Origin: Chrysomallon squamiferum
Lineage: Eukaryota > Mollusca > Gastropoda > Neomphalida > Peltospiridae
Direction: 5' to 3'
NCBI GenBank assembly: GCA_012295275.1
Contig: CM022670.1
Location: 26,685,244 to 26,749,243 of the forward strand
Length of the DNA stretch: 64,000 nt
Shown piece by piece: positions 13,001 to 26,100 of this stretch. The first letter of the stretch is position 1; the number at the start of each line of letters is the position of its first letter. Made by a program: the position numbers and the translations under genes. The notes below the pieces were generated by a model, which was not told the origin of the DNA, made no database searches, and saw nothing but the letters and a program-made list of their open reading frames with translations.

Positions 13001-14280
13001 AGAATTTTTAAAAATTATAATGTAAATAAAGAAACTTGAGAGTTTGATTTTATGAACTAGAACACAGAGGTTACAGTGTAGTACACTTTAACTTTTATTC
13101 TTTGGAGAATGTAACACTGTTTTTAAATGTAAAAATCTTCACCACATAGCCTGAATAAAAGTTTTCATTTACAGTTTTGAAATGCATTTATTCTGTATAA
13201 ACTATTCCACCACTATCTTTCTGTTTGAAGGCTTTTTAATCTGTTGCATTCTGGTGTAGGTAATATTAGCATTCTAACAAATTTTATTAATTATAATATT
13301 GTTGTTTAATTTATATATTAATCATATTTATTGAAATTTTCTATAAAATATTATTTATTATTATTATTATTATTAATATATATATTTTTTATTCCCTTTT
13401 TGTTATTAATATTAAAGTAATATATTTCTGCAGTTAAAGTTTAACCTGTAATAATTATAAAAGCATATTTATTTTAAAGGTTTTGTTTATATGTGGTTAA
13501 TGTATTATTGTTGTTGTTGTTGTTGTTGTTATTATTTTTATTGAACCGTTTTATTTTTAATTTTTTTATAATTTCGCAAATGCATAAAATGAAATTTATT
13601 ATTTTTTAAACATTAATTCACTTACTTTTTCTTTCCTTTAAATTGATTTTCTTGTTTTTAATCATAAAATCCTTAAATACAGAAACGTTTTTCTGTAAAT
13701 AGAGTTTTCTTAAATTTCTGTTCAACACATTAATAAATAAGCAATATATGGTGCCTGTTAATCATCTTATACTTCCATTTTTTTTATTATTTATTATTTA
13801 CTGAAATCTAAACTAGAATTGCAAAACTCTCTTATAGAACATAACCAATGTACTTATTTTCAAATGCCAAGGACACTGATAAATAGTAACAGGTTTCTGT
13901 TGCCTCACCAGAAAGTATAGGTCATTAGTTGCAAGATAACCTGTGAATCCTGCAACCTCTGCTTTCTGCTTATATGATGGCATATCTAAGTCACCCAGGG
14001 ATCTGCCATTGAGTTTATTCGGTCAGTAGGTCTACATTCTGGCTGAAGAATGCCATGAATCTGATACAGTTGTGCAACAAAATACTTTTTCAACATTATC
14101 ATGGGAAAGCTTCATAATTTCACCAAGATGTTAGAAAATCATTGCCTAGCCTATAAAAAAATCCTGCAAAATTTGTTGTTGTTGTTGTTGTTGTTTTGCT
14201 TTGCTTTTTATTGCAAGCAGAACAGCATTCTGCTTTTAAAACAAATCTGGCTATGTAATTTATGAAGTTTTAAACATGTA

Positions 14281-14350
14281 TTTATTTTATTTATTTATTT
14301 ATTTATTTATTTTTATTTATTTATTTATTTATTTTTATTTTTATTTTTTT
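14281..14350. repeat. ATTT microsatellite
   Basis: About seventeen copies of TTTA/ATTT with slight interruptions, running into a T tract. Confidence 0.95.
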
Positions 14351-14974
14351 TTCTGTGATGTTTTTCTTTTATCTCTATGAAATAAGTGATTAACCGAATT
14401 GGCAATCATCCAGACACATAAAACTTTCTGCCACTTCATATTGATGGCTTTTGCCTTCAGGATATATTCATATTAACATAATTGTTTTGACTCAAGCTGA
14501 ATGTAGTTATTTCAGTGTGAAGTAAAACCTACAGTATCTCGCCCACATTTTTACTTCTTCCTTTTTGAAGTTTATTATTATTATTATTTAATTTGGTTCA
14601 TTTATGTTTTTGGGATAGGTCTTGTTTTAAAACAATTTTTTTTATTTTACCAGTGCAGTTAAGAATGTTTGTGAGACAGTTTTTTTTGGTTTTGCTTTTT
14701 TAAATTACACATACATGTATATTGTTTAGGTTTCTTACAAGTTTTCTTGATACACAAAATTATCTTTATTATCTAAATATTTTGACTTTTTTTTACTTCT
14801 TTTGGGGGGTGGTTCTGCATTTCATACTGAATTTTTATTCATTATAAATATTGTGTTCTGATTATAAAATATTCACATGTAATAGTCCTATCAGACATTC
14901 TGAATAAGAAATTGTTCTTAAACCATCCTTAAGGAGTTCTTTTTAATTTTGTTTATGTATTTATTTATTTATTT

Positions 14975-14976
<2 letters not shown>

Positions 14977-15016
<40 letters not shown>
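14977..15016. repeat. GT microsatellite
   Basis: About 19 uninterrupted GT units. Confidence 0.97.
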
Positions 15017-15018
<2 letters not shown>

Positions 15019-17717
15019 ATTATTATTTCTTAAGGAAAGTACATTATTAATGTGTTTTTCTTATAATAACAATAGTATTTCTGATTTAGAAATTTAATCT
15101 CCAGTCTCAGAATTAGAATGAATATGAAGTCATATTTAATTCATACTAAGAGATACTGATTTGGTATTGGTCTCAGATTACAGTTCAGATCTTGAATGTA
15201 CTGGTAGACTGAGTCTCAGACCCTGCAGTCATATACTGGAAAGGTATTTCAGTCAGTGGGTCATGTTCTGTACATAGATATGAATATGACATGAGACGCA
15301 TCTGTTATGTAAAAAAACAAAAAAAAAACAATATACATATGTTATAGATCCAAGTCATAGAAATACATTTACCTACATTTACAGTGAATAGTTTATACTC
15401 AGAGAAAGAAAAAAGAAACATAATAAATTTAAAAAGAAGGAACTGTAGAGGAATGTCTTGAAATGGACTGTTAACTGAATTGGCAGTCAACCAAGGATAT
15501 AAATTTTTTGTTACTTCAGAATTGTTTGTCTTAGGCTCCCAGACAAGCTTGTATTAGTGAAAATTTATTTACTGTAATAGAGTTCTAATCTTCCATTTTT
15601 AATTTTTTATTATTATTATTATTATTATTTTTTTTTTTAATTTGGTTAATTTCATTGTTAAAACTGATTAACTGTTGAGTATTTTTTTTAGAATCCTTTA
15701 AAAAGAAAATAACAGTTATAAGGAAATAGTATTAAAAATTGTTTCAGCTGATCGTTACAGTTTTGTTATCACTTTATTATATATTCTGATAATGATGTTA
15801 AAACTGTCTTTCATTTTCCAACTTTTATTATCAGTGGAATTCATCTCACTGAACTCATTTCCAATGCCAGTCACTAACACAGTGACAGATGTTCAGCCTA
15901 TTGTTACAGTAGAAGAAGCATTTAAACATGCAGTTGGCAACATTTCAGAATTATATACAACAGCACTATTATATCAAATATAATATATTGTCTTCATATA
16001 TAATATGCATCATCATTATTCTCAACTTAAAACAGATGATTTTTGCAGACTAAGTTAGTAATACCTAAAATAAAGAGCTCTACCAAAGGAAAACATGAAA
16101 TAATGATTTGCTGTGATGAATAGTTGTATTTTTATCTTTCACTGTTAATTCTGAGGAGGATCTTACATTTTTTAAATTATAAATATGAAATTTATATTGT
16201 CAATGATGTATATACACTATCAAATGTAATTCAGAAAATGGAATCCTTGAAAATAGGTCTGGATGAAATTAAATGCATTTTAATCTGAAATCCTGAAAAA
16301 TGTTATGTAAATGAAATTACTGATTTATTACTTTTACAGAACAGCAGAATATTTTCCAGTGTCAATAATAATAATAATAATAATTAGGGTAGTTTAAAAG
16401 GTAAAAAAGGCCCCATCATAAATTACTTCTATGAATATGTGCACTATATTTTTATGGTTCAACCATTTTCTGGCTCTTGCAGTAATAAATGGAATGCAGA
16501 TGTGTATGTGTGTGTCATATATTCTAGAATGAGTTTATGTACTCTGTGCTTCAAGTCTGTACTCAGCTTCAAACTGAGGTATCACAAACATTTGCTTTAA
16601 GTAATGCTTCCAACAGAACTCCAAATGGCCTCATGGTTTCGTACTGGATTGCCCCAAACTGATTGACTCCATTGTGGCATGAGCCCAGAGTTAACAAGTG
16701 CATTTTTTATAGTTATGGTAATGACTCCACATATCAGTACAGAACTAATTCAACATTTGCAAGAATTTTTTACCATTACTTCTCACTAGCTACATTATCT
16801 AGTGTGCTGTTTTTTTAAATTAAATAATTTTTGTGGAAAACACAGGGCCTAATATGAAAGTTGTTCATTAAGTGTACATTTTAATAGCTGTTAATAAGAT
16901 ACCAAGTTTAAATAACCCCAGACATTCACTAAGATCGAGTAACTCCAAGAGTGGAGATCAAACTGCTGGATCACATACCTAGATTAATAAATACTTTTTA
17001 GGCCAGTTCAGTTCATTTTTTATTTATTTATATATTTATTTATTTTTATTTATTCATTCATTTATTCAGTAATTTTCTTTATATCAACTTAAACTGAATA
17101 AATATGATGAATCTTTGCTTTGGCTATTTTCAGTTTAAAATGATATGTCCATATTAAACCACCTCACAGTTTTAATAAGGATTTTTTTTTTTTTTTTTTT
17201 TTTTTCCAAATTATGAATGGCAATTTTTATTAAAATATAGTATATTATTTTATATTTCAACATATTATTCTTATTTAGTTTTTAAGGTTTTTATTGTTTA
17301 ATTAATACAGATTTTAATATTCAAATATTCTTAACCATTTCATTCAGTCTTGTGCAGTTAGAAAGAAAATAAATAAAAGTGCAAGGACTAAGGTGTATGC
17401 ATGTGCTTATGTTAGTTTTCAAATTTATTATCTTTTTCATTATTTGTTAATTACATTTTTATTGACATTAAGATGATTGATTAGAAATGAAGAAAAGTAT
17501 GAAAAATGCTTTAATTTGTCTGGCTGATCATTAACTAATTGAGATTGTCTGCTCATTGCGTTAGTTGTAGACTTATTTCTGACGTTCACACTTGACTTTA
17601 ACTTACAGGATGTAAGCACTCAGCTATATTAAGTGCTCAGCTTAAATGACTGGTAGCAAATGTGAATGATTCTTAGAATTTATCTTTTGATCATGTGACT
17701 AAATCATGATACATATT

Positions 17718-17722
<5 letters not shown>

Positions 17723-17783
<61 letters not shown>
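17723..17783. repeat. AC microsatellite
   Basis: About 30 uninterrupted AC units, followed after a short break by a second short AC run. Minus-strand reading gives a false Val-Cys repeat protein. Confidence 0.97.
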
Positions 17784-17784
<1 letters not shown>

Positions 17785-18282
17785 CCGCACACACACACAT
17801 ACAGAAACAAAACATTTCATATCTAAAATCTTTCTTTTTTCTTTTTTTCTTTTTTTTAATTTACAAGAGACTGGTATATTTGAAATAATGATACAGCAGT
17901 CATCCAAGTTAAAACATTATAAGAAACACCTGTTAAACCTTGATTAAATAGGTGATTTTTTTAACTATATATATAAATTGATGCTGTAGCATAAAAGTGT
18001 GCCTGTTTCATTTCTACCATTTCATTTTTTTTCCTACCTTGATGCAGCTGGTTTTTGGCCGTTAACTGATTTCATTTTGCAACAAAGAGCATATTATGCA
18101 AATATATAGTTTGTTTTAGAATTTTTTGTATTATATTAGGTATCTTCAAAAATTTGTCATTACATAAATCAATTCTCACTTTGTTCCCTTTATCTTATTT
18201 TATTATTATCTCTTTAAAAAAGCTTAACAACACTGAACAATCATTGTCTCTATAATGAAATAATTTACAAAATGTTTTTATT

Positions 18283-18376
18283 TTTCAAAATTATCATTTT
18301 TGTATATAATTTACATTTTTCATTTTGTAATAATTTATTTTCATCAAAATTATCATTTTTGTAATAATTTATTTTT
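18283..18376. repeat. direct duplication, AT-rich
   Basis: The stretch aaaattatcatttttgta, followed by an AATTTATTTT segment, occurs twice in direct orientation about 60 bases apart. It looks like a local duplication. Confidence 0.6.
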
Positions 18377-20875
18377 GGTAAATAAAAAAAAATAACGTTA
18401 AGAACATTTTAATTAGTTTTGTTACAGGTATATTTATGCACTTTACAACAGAATATATCTAATATGCAATTATTGAATTCTTATTGTCTTGATAACCATA
18501 CACTAACAAACAAAAATGTTTAAATTTTGGCATTGCCCCAGCCCTTACATAACAGCAGTGTGACTAAATTTATCATGTTTGTCTGTTGGAAACTGCAGTA
18601 TATCCAACAATGTAGTCATGCTTGATGTAATATCCAAACTAAACCACAACTTCTGGTTTGGTATTATTATCATCTACGTGGGATTGTCAGTATCACTTAT
18701 TTCAGATATAGTTATGTGGTGTGGTGGGTAACCACCAAATGTGGTTATCTGAAAATAATAAACATTTGTTTTTTGTGGGGGGTTTTCTGCAAGAAAGTTG
18801 ATATAAGGTAAATTTGAATTCAGTATTTTGAAAAATAACAAAATAAAATTCATTAACAAATATGGCAATAGTTATGACATAAATAATGAATTCTTGATGA
18901 CTCTTGATATAATAAATTGTTGGATGTCTCTTTTGTGTTATTGTTAACATGCATCAGATTTCATGAAATAGATATACCTTGATTGTGCATGCACAGTCAC
19001 AAAATAAGAACTCTTTAAGTAAATAGAGGTTGCTTATTAATGACACCAGGTCATTGACACAAAGAAACTTAAACAGATTTAAAAGTACAAAAATGAGATG
19101 GGTAAGTGTTTACACAATACCTTAGCTCAGCTAGCTAAGATATTAACTTCCAAGTTTATAACTGTATATATTACTTTCTATACTGGACCTACTTAAATGT
19201 ACAAATATATAAGAAGAAAATATAAAATAAGAAAATCATTTAAAAATTAATATTGAAATAATCTAAAACCTGAAATCATTGTTTTAAATTTTATAATTTT
19301 GTAAATATTTTCAGTGGATATTATTATTGTGTTTTTTTTTTGTTTTTTTTTTTCTTATTCAGAAATTAGAAATAAAAATGAAAAAAAAAAACTAAGGATT
19401 TAATTTCTGTTATAGTAATTGTTAATTTCAACATTTTCACTTGTTAAAAATGTTAAAATTTTAAAAATAAAATAAATTTTATATATATATAAGAAATATC
19501 TCTTAATAATATTTTAGTTATTTACACCAATACAATTGATTTTTCTCCATGTCCTTTTTTGTTTCTAATAGTGTATTGGAAAGAAGCGTTAGATAGAATC
19601 AGTTTGCTTATTGTTACATCTCCATCAACCAAAAGGTGTTTTGAATAAAAGACAAAATTTGTGATTAGAAAAATAATATTTGCTTGAAGCTGTAATGAAT
19701 ATTTGAACTTTGACTGGTGTGAAAAGCTTTTCTGCATAGTCAGCTAGCCAGAAGTGATAATTTTATTCATAGATGGACATCATGGCTTCTTTCTTGAAAA
19801 TGTATTCTGAAGATTCAGATTTCTTTTTCATAAGTATCTTCAGACATCAGTAAACAGTTATCTCTAAGATTAGTATAAAATAACATGCAGATATCTATGT
19901 CAAAAGATTGTCTAGTTTACTGCAGTAGGAGTGTTATGTTTTATCATGAATTTAGAGAATTTTTTATTTTTCAACATAATCCATAAAGTTCACTATGAAT
20001 TGTTTCTCTATATTCATGAATACACATTTATATATACTTGTATATCTCTAAGTATATTCTTGTTTCTGTTTTCTGTTTATGTATAAGATACCTAATTATT
20101 GTTGGGAGTTTTTATGGCTATTTGCAGGATGCTTTTTGTTCAGGAAATTATTATTATTATTATTATTATTACTATTTTTATTATTAATATTTATAATAGA
20201 TTAATATATAGATTATAGGAATATAAAATAAAAATGTATTTTATGCAGTAATGTTCATTTTACATAGCCATTTGTGCTTTCATATTAATATTATTGATAT
20301 AACAGCAGATCAAAATCATGTATATTAATATTCTATATTTTAACAGCACTTCTGGTTTTATTGTACTTGCTGTTACTAAAACATTGACCTGTATCATTGA
20401 AATAAATTATGAAAAATAATGACGTCATCATAATGTTAAGTGGTTTTATCGATCTATTGATTGTACTTATTTTGGCCTGCCAGATGGTTAAAACAAATAT
20501 TTTCCCACCCTTTCTTCCTGGTGGTTTAAATATTCTCTCCTCTGGCAGTCATTGAACTCACGTTAACATTAGATTCTGCTTGTTATGTGGGACAAATTTT
20601 CATGAAATAGTTTTTTTAAAACATTCTATTAAAAATAATTGTCATAACAAGAAGTATTTTAAATAAAAGTGCTACAGAAAAGGTTATTGTTGAAAATACT
20701 TCAGTTTAAAATTATTTGTGAATGTAGTGGTTATTGGCATTCACGTGAAGCAAGCATGATATTTTAATAAAGCAATGAACCTGTATTCTGAAGGTTGATA
20801 TGCAAAAAACATTTCAGGTACTTTTTAAAATATTTTGTACTGTTGATTATAAGCTCTTTGTTCTTACTGACTCTC

Positions 20876-20972
20876 TGAGAGAGAGACACACACCCACACA
20901 CACATGTACATAACCACTCACTCACTCACACATGTACATAACCACTCACTCACTCACTCATTCACTCACTTG
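20876..20972. repeat. compound GA / CA / CACT repeat with duplicated 28-bp block
   Basis: A short GA run passes into CA, then two direct copies of a block reading catgtacataaccactcact with extra CACT units. A CATT/CACT tail follows. Confidence 0.85.
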
Positions 20973-21221
20973 CATATATACATAACCTTCACAATTTCCT
21001 TTTAATTTAAAATTTAAAAAAACACCAAAAAGTATAACAAAAAAACATACAATAATATTAAAATTAGCTATGATAATGCTTTTTAGAATACATAAAAATA
21101 TTTTTTCTTTTTTTTTTCTTTTTTTTTCTTTTTTCTCATTTCACTTATTACTTCATTGTTTATTTCTGTCAGTCATTTTCCTGTAAACTAAAATATCTTT
21201 TATTCTTTTTTTATTTTTCAG

Positions 21222-21290
21222 TTGTTCCTCCAAAGCTTCCTCACAGATTGGTCGACACCTATTTTGTGAAACCAGTTTTCTGTGTCCACT
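21222..21290 (+). CDS. PIK3R1: exon 1 in view: start of first C1 domain
   Basis: 69 nt, entering in phase 1 and leaving in phase 1. The acceptor is ttttcag and the donor is gtaagt. It encodes residues 1-22, beginning [11 protein letters not shown]. It supplies the first C1 zinc ligands: His7, then Cys20 and Cys23 (Cys23 straddles the next junction). The spacing from His to Cys is 12 residues, as the C1 family requires. The first codon needs one base from an upstream exon and ends in TT, so it cannot be ATG. An upstream exon must therefore exist. PKLPHR just before the domain fits the class II SH3-ligand pattern PxxPxR. Confidence 0.9.
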
Positions 21291-23145
21291 GTAAGTATGA
21301 ATCTAAATGTCTTTATCTGTGTATGTTACATTTTATCTGCATGTCGTTTGCCTTAAGTTTTTATACATTATATTTAAAGTACACACAGTTAGGAACAACA
21401 ATAATGTACTTTTACAAATGCAGTGTATTGTCTGAGCTCAACACAATTGTTATTTCACATTTAGTCAAGTGAGTGAACAGCTTTGTTTTGATTTAAATCC
21501 TACTTATTGACATGTTGTCCATGAATATAAGTTCATCCTGATTTATAAACACTCTCCAGTCAGAGGAATTCATATGTGCATATTAATTTAATTATGAATT
21601 TTACATTTTTCTACACTGTTTTTGGTGGGGGTTTTTGTGACAGTTTTTGTTGTTGTTGTTCTCTCTTTTTTAATCATTGATTGTGGGACATATGTTATTT
21701 AATATATTATTGAATACAGATACAAAATAGATATAAAATGAATTTTATGAATTATGAAAAGATAGTTGAACAAAATAAATATTATTTATTGGGTAAGAAA
21801 TATATTTTTGCATAATGATTACATAAGTTAAAATATCTTCAACTGCCATTCAGTTAATTGTAGGAGGTTTGTTAGAAATACCTCCATATACATAAGCATT
21901 TGTTTCAGTTAACAGTGTAAAAGAAAATGAAACAGTAAGTCACTAATTATTTATTTTTGGGGGGGCTTTTTTGCTTGATTTATTGTTATTGTTGTTATGT
22001 TATTTTTGTGGGGGTGAAAAACTTTTCTATAAACAAGATGGTACATACCAGAACCTTTGTAAAATGAACATTTCCTTAGTGGAAATATTCAAAATACTCT
22101 AGGGATTAGGGATAATGTGCTCCATAAAAATCTGCCTTGATTTAATTAACGAGGTATTCACATGAAATATTACATGTTTACCTTCTATCAAAAAGATCAG
22201 GCCAGCCTAAGGTCAGCTGTAAATAGGGAGGAGAAGAAAATTAAATCAGTGTGTGTCATTTGACACTTAGTAATTGTGCTAAATTTGGAACACAATAGAG
22301 GGAAAAGTTAGTTATCGTATTTTCTGGTCATCAGTTTACAAAATCATTAATGATAAGAATTTCAGGTGTTATCTCACCACACTGAATGTTTAATTCTCAG
22401 CTGCATGTCATATTAGCTTTTCTCGTTAAGACACAAACATACTGGTCTGGTTTGTCCAGACGTACAGATAAGATACGACTGTCTTGTCAATAGATAACTG
22501 ATATTCTTATATATATAGTAAATTTTAGTCTTGATAACACATTGACTGACAAACACAACCTGTTGTCTCTATTTTTTTTTAAATATTTTACACAGTCATG
22601 CCATTTTTTTTTATGCAACATGAATGATAATTTAGTTTCCTTATATTTATTTTATAAGATATTTGGAATCTTTATTTATCTCTTCAGCAGCAAATTCATT
22701 CCAAAATGAGTTCAGTGACATTAAATGAATAAAAATTCTCTTATATTCAGTGTGTGTGGGGGAGATTTTTTTAAATTATAATTCAGGCCAATTTGTTTTA
22801 AAAAACAGAAAATTGGAAGTGGTTAAGAGAGCAACATCAATACAGAAAATGTTTTATCCCAGTTCACTAGTTGTTGTTTAATAAAATGTATGAGCAAGTT
22901 GGCTTATGCAATTGCTTCATAAATCAAAGTAAATAAGTTAGTTTCTTGGTTTATTTTTTTAAGATCCAATTTTTATTTATTTTTTGACAATTAACCATAT
23001 ATTAAAGGATGAAACTTTTTATAAAAGTAGTCATCACTGATAAATTTTTCCAACAGATTTAGTTCTTTTTTTTTTTAATTTGTCACCTTACCCTCTACTT
23101 TTTTTGTTTTCTTTTCACAATTTTTTTTATTTTTAATTCTTCTTT

Positions 23146-23180
<35 letters not shown>

Positions 23181-26100
23181 TAATTATTATTAAGAAAAAG
23201 AAAAAAAAAAGATATTACTTAACCTGTCACATATAGATTTTCAAGTATCTAATAAAAATTGCTTAGTCAGGTAGTAATAAGTACTTTGACTTTACTGGGT
23301 TCAAAAATTGCATTGGTAGTGTTCACTCAGCCATGCCAAGATTTCATATATATTTCATTAACTGAAACTTAAAGATTCTCAAAATATTTTTCAAAAGCAT
23401 TTCAGATGTGTATGTCACTAAAAGAATTTAAATGTTAAACCACAAAATAAACACAGTTCAAAAAAAAAAATAATAATAATTAGTCTGTAGAAATATTTAA
23501 TTATTTTATTATTCCTTAACAGTTGTTTTATATTTGAAACTAATCATATTTCTATTTTTATTTCTTTCTCTTTTTTAAATTTTAATTTCATTACTTTCTT
23601 TTTTTTCTTTTAATTTTAATTTTTTTTTTGCTGATCTTCATAGCTGGCAAAGCTACACAACTCTAAATCATTAAAATATATCTATGACATTTTGTACCAT
23701 GGTTTAATACAATATTTCTTTTCTTTTTATTTTTTTTCCTTATTATTCCTTAATTTATTAATGTAATTTCAGATTTGGTTATTAATATGTGTTAACATCT
23801 GAAAGCCATGAAATAATTATTTTATTTTATTTTATTTTATACTTTAATTTAAAATGGTTGTTGTTGTTTTTCTTTTAAGTATAAAAGACTTTCATATAAA
23901 AAAAAAAAAAAAAAAAGTAATTAATTATTAATAATAATAACATAACAATTTTGAAAACTAAAATGATTTTTTTTACTAAATGTAAGTCAGTAGAAACTGC
24001 CATATGAATATAAATCAATGCCCAAACTTGTAAGGCTGCCTTTTGAGGACTGTACAAAATTTTAATTAATTATTGATCACAATAATTAAGGTCTGAGAAA
24101 ATACTGTGCCCATTACTTTAAACAAGGAAATGATATTGCCAAGTTGAAAATTGTACTTGACCTATAGCTGAACTTCTGTGTTTGCTATAGTCAATTTTTG
24201 TGTAAAGTAACTTGTGTTCATGTCCAGATGTTCAAGTTTTATAAGGGTACTCACATTTCTTTTAGGGTTATACAAATATTTCAATTTATAAATCTTCTTT
24301 TTTATTATTTTATGTTTTGTTTTTTTTATTATTATTTTCTTCTTTTTAAAAAATAAAATAAAATATTTTATCAAGTAAAAATACATGACAGTCAAAATCA
24401 GTTTCTGAAAAAAATAAAATCATATTTAATGTTTCTGATGCTGAAATCATGGATTCAGATTTTGTTTTTTGGAGTTCCTTTTCCCTTCATTTTCTGATGA
24501 AATACAGTAATAATAATGTTATTGTTCTTGTTTCATTTTGGGGGTTTGGATTATTTGTGTTGCTGTTGTTTTTAATTAAAGATGTGTTTGTGATAGGCTG
24601 ATACTGAAACATTATTTTTAATGAACAGTTACATTTATTTTTGGTTATTTCAAAATTAATTTTAAAATGTTTTTCTTACAATTTATTTCATTCATGTTCA
24701 TTATGTTTAGGGAGGTGAAGGGGAGGAATTTTTATTTTTTTTATTTCATCATATTTTGTAAAAAGTTAGTATAAATATTTATTAAACTAAATAATTTTAA
24801 AAACATTTTTTATGCTGTCAGACTGTTGCAGTATATATAAATACATAATGATAGTACTCTAGACTATTTTCTAATAATTCTCATAATGGTACCTTAATAT
24901 ATTTCCTTACATTATTTCTTCAAAGTGAGGTATATTCTATTTTGTTAATAATCAGTATCAAATTAGGTGAAAAAGAAAATGATTAAATTTGATTGCCATC
25001 TAAAACCAGGAATATTAACATTCATGTAAAAACTTGTTTGGTGTACAGAGAAATATTTGTTTGCATTGATTTAAAATTCCCTGTACTGCCATATTTCTTC
25101 TTGTTATAGATCTCTATTACAATCTGTTGTCAGCTATATTTATAGTTTTTGAAATACCATTTCTGTGGAAAATTCCAATAACGGATACAAGGCAAATGCA
25201 AAATAAATATTCTTTAAGACATATTTATAGATTTTAAAAAAAAAAAAGTTTTCTATAAATGAAGAAAAAATATGAAATATTTTCAGTAAAAAGCTAATTT
25301 ATAATAATTGAAGTTCATGATTGTGACATTTTATTAAAATAATTTTACTAACATTAAAATACGACATTTTTACTGTTTATTATATGAGTATTTTTTTTAT
25401 CAGTTAATAAAAAATTTAAATTGGCATAGAACAGCATATTTTCATATGATACATAAATGCACATTAAACATTTTCAACAAATGATAATAAAAAATAAAAT
25501 TATTCACTTTTTAATATTCAGTCAAATGTCAAATCGGTAATTTAAATGAAGAACATACCTTTTCCCATGATGTTATTATTATTTTCCAGCCATTAATACC
25601 TTGTCATCATCATGCAAAACATGCTACTAAGAAATAAAGTAGTTCTATTATTCTTTAAATGTTTTTGGAGTGATTGTGGAATTAAAATGTTATGAAAATC
25701 ATATTTGATTTTTCATGTACAGAAATTCTGCAAATTCCATTTAATTTTTTTTTAATAGTTATTTGATATTTAAAAAATATTTTTTTTAATAGTTAATTGA
25801 TATTTTAGGAATCTGAATAAAATAGTTTAATTTCCATATCATCTCTGAAGCACAAAATGCAGTCATTTAACATATAGCAAGTTATATGATTGATATTTAT
25901 CACATTATTTGTTAACATTTTTATAACATACACAATTTTAGACAGTTCAAAGTATCAGTTGTTGTAGTATTTACAAAATATAATGATAGTTTTCATTGTT
26001 CAGTATAAACTTAATGGTTCATTTGTTGCAAACTTGCTATGATTTTCTAATGATAAATCATTACTAATTGTGATGATCTTTCTCAGAGTTGTATTAGTAA

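Larger units (their letters stand above)
4937..21221. other. 16-kb stretch with no recognised exon
   Basis: This is AT-rich DNA with poly-A and poly-T runs and many microsatellites. It is either the intron preceding the first exon in view or intergenic DNA. Islands of more mixed composition lie at about 7080-7400, 9150-9310, 12340-12560, 13860-14060 and 16540-16740. I read these in all frames for SH3, C1 or other p85-type motifs and found none. A missing 5' exon could still be hidden here. Confidence 0.6.

Noticed and set aside
15792-15983. 63-codon + strand open frame with hydrophobic start resembling a signal peptide
   Set aside because: It is preceded by an acceptor-like ttatcag but has no donor, no recognised domain and no fit to the p85 frame. 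It probably arose by chance in AT-rich DNA.
17716-17907. Minus-strand protein with long Val-Cys repeat
   Set aside because: It is translation of an AC microsatellite and is not a gene.
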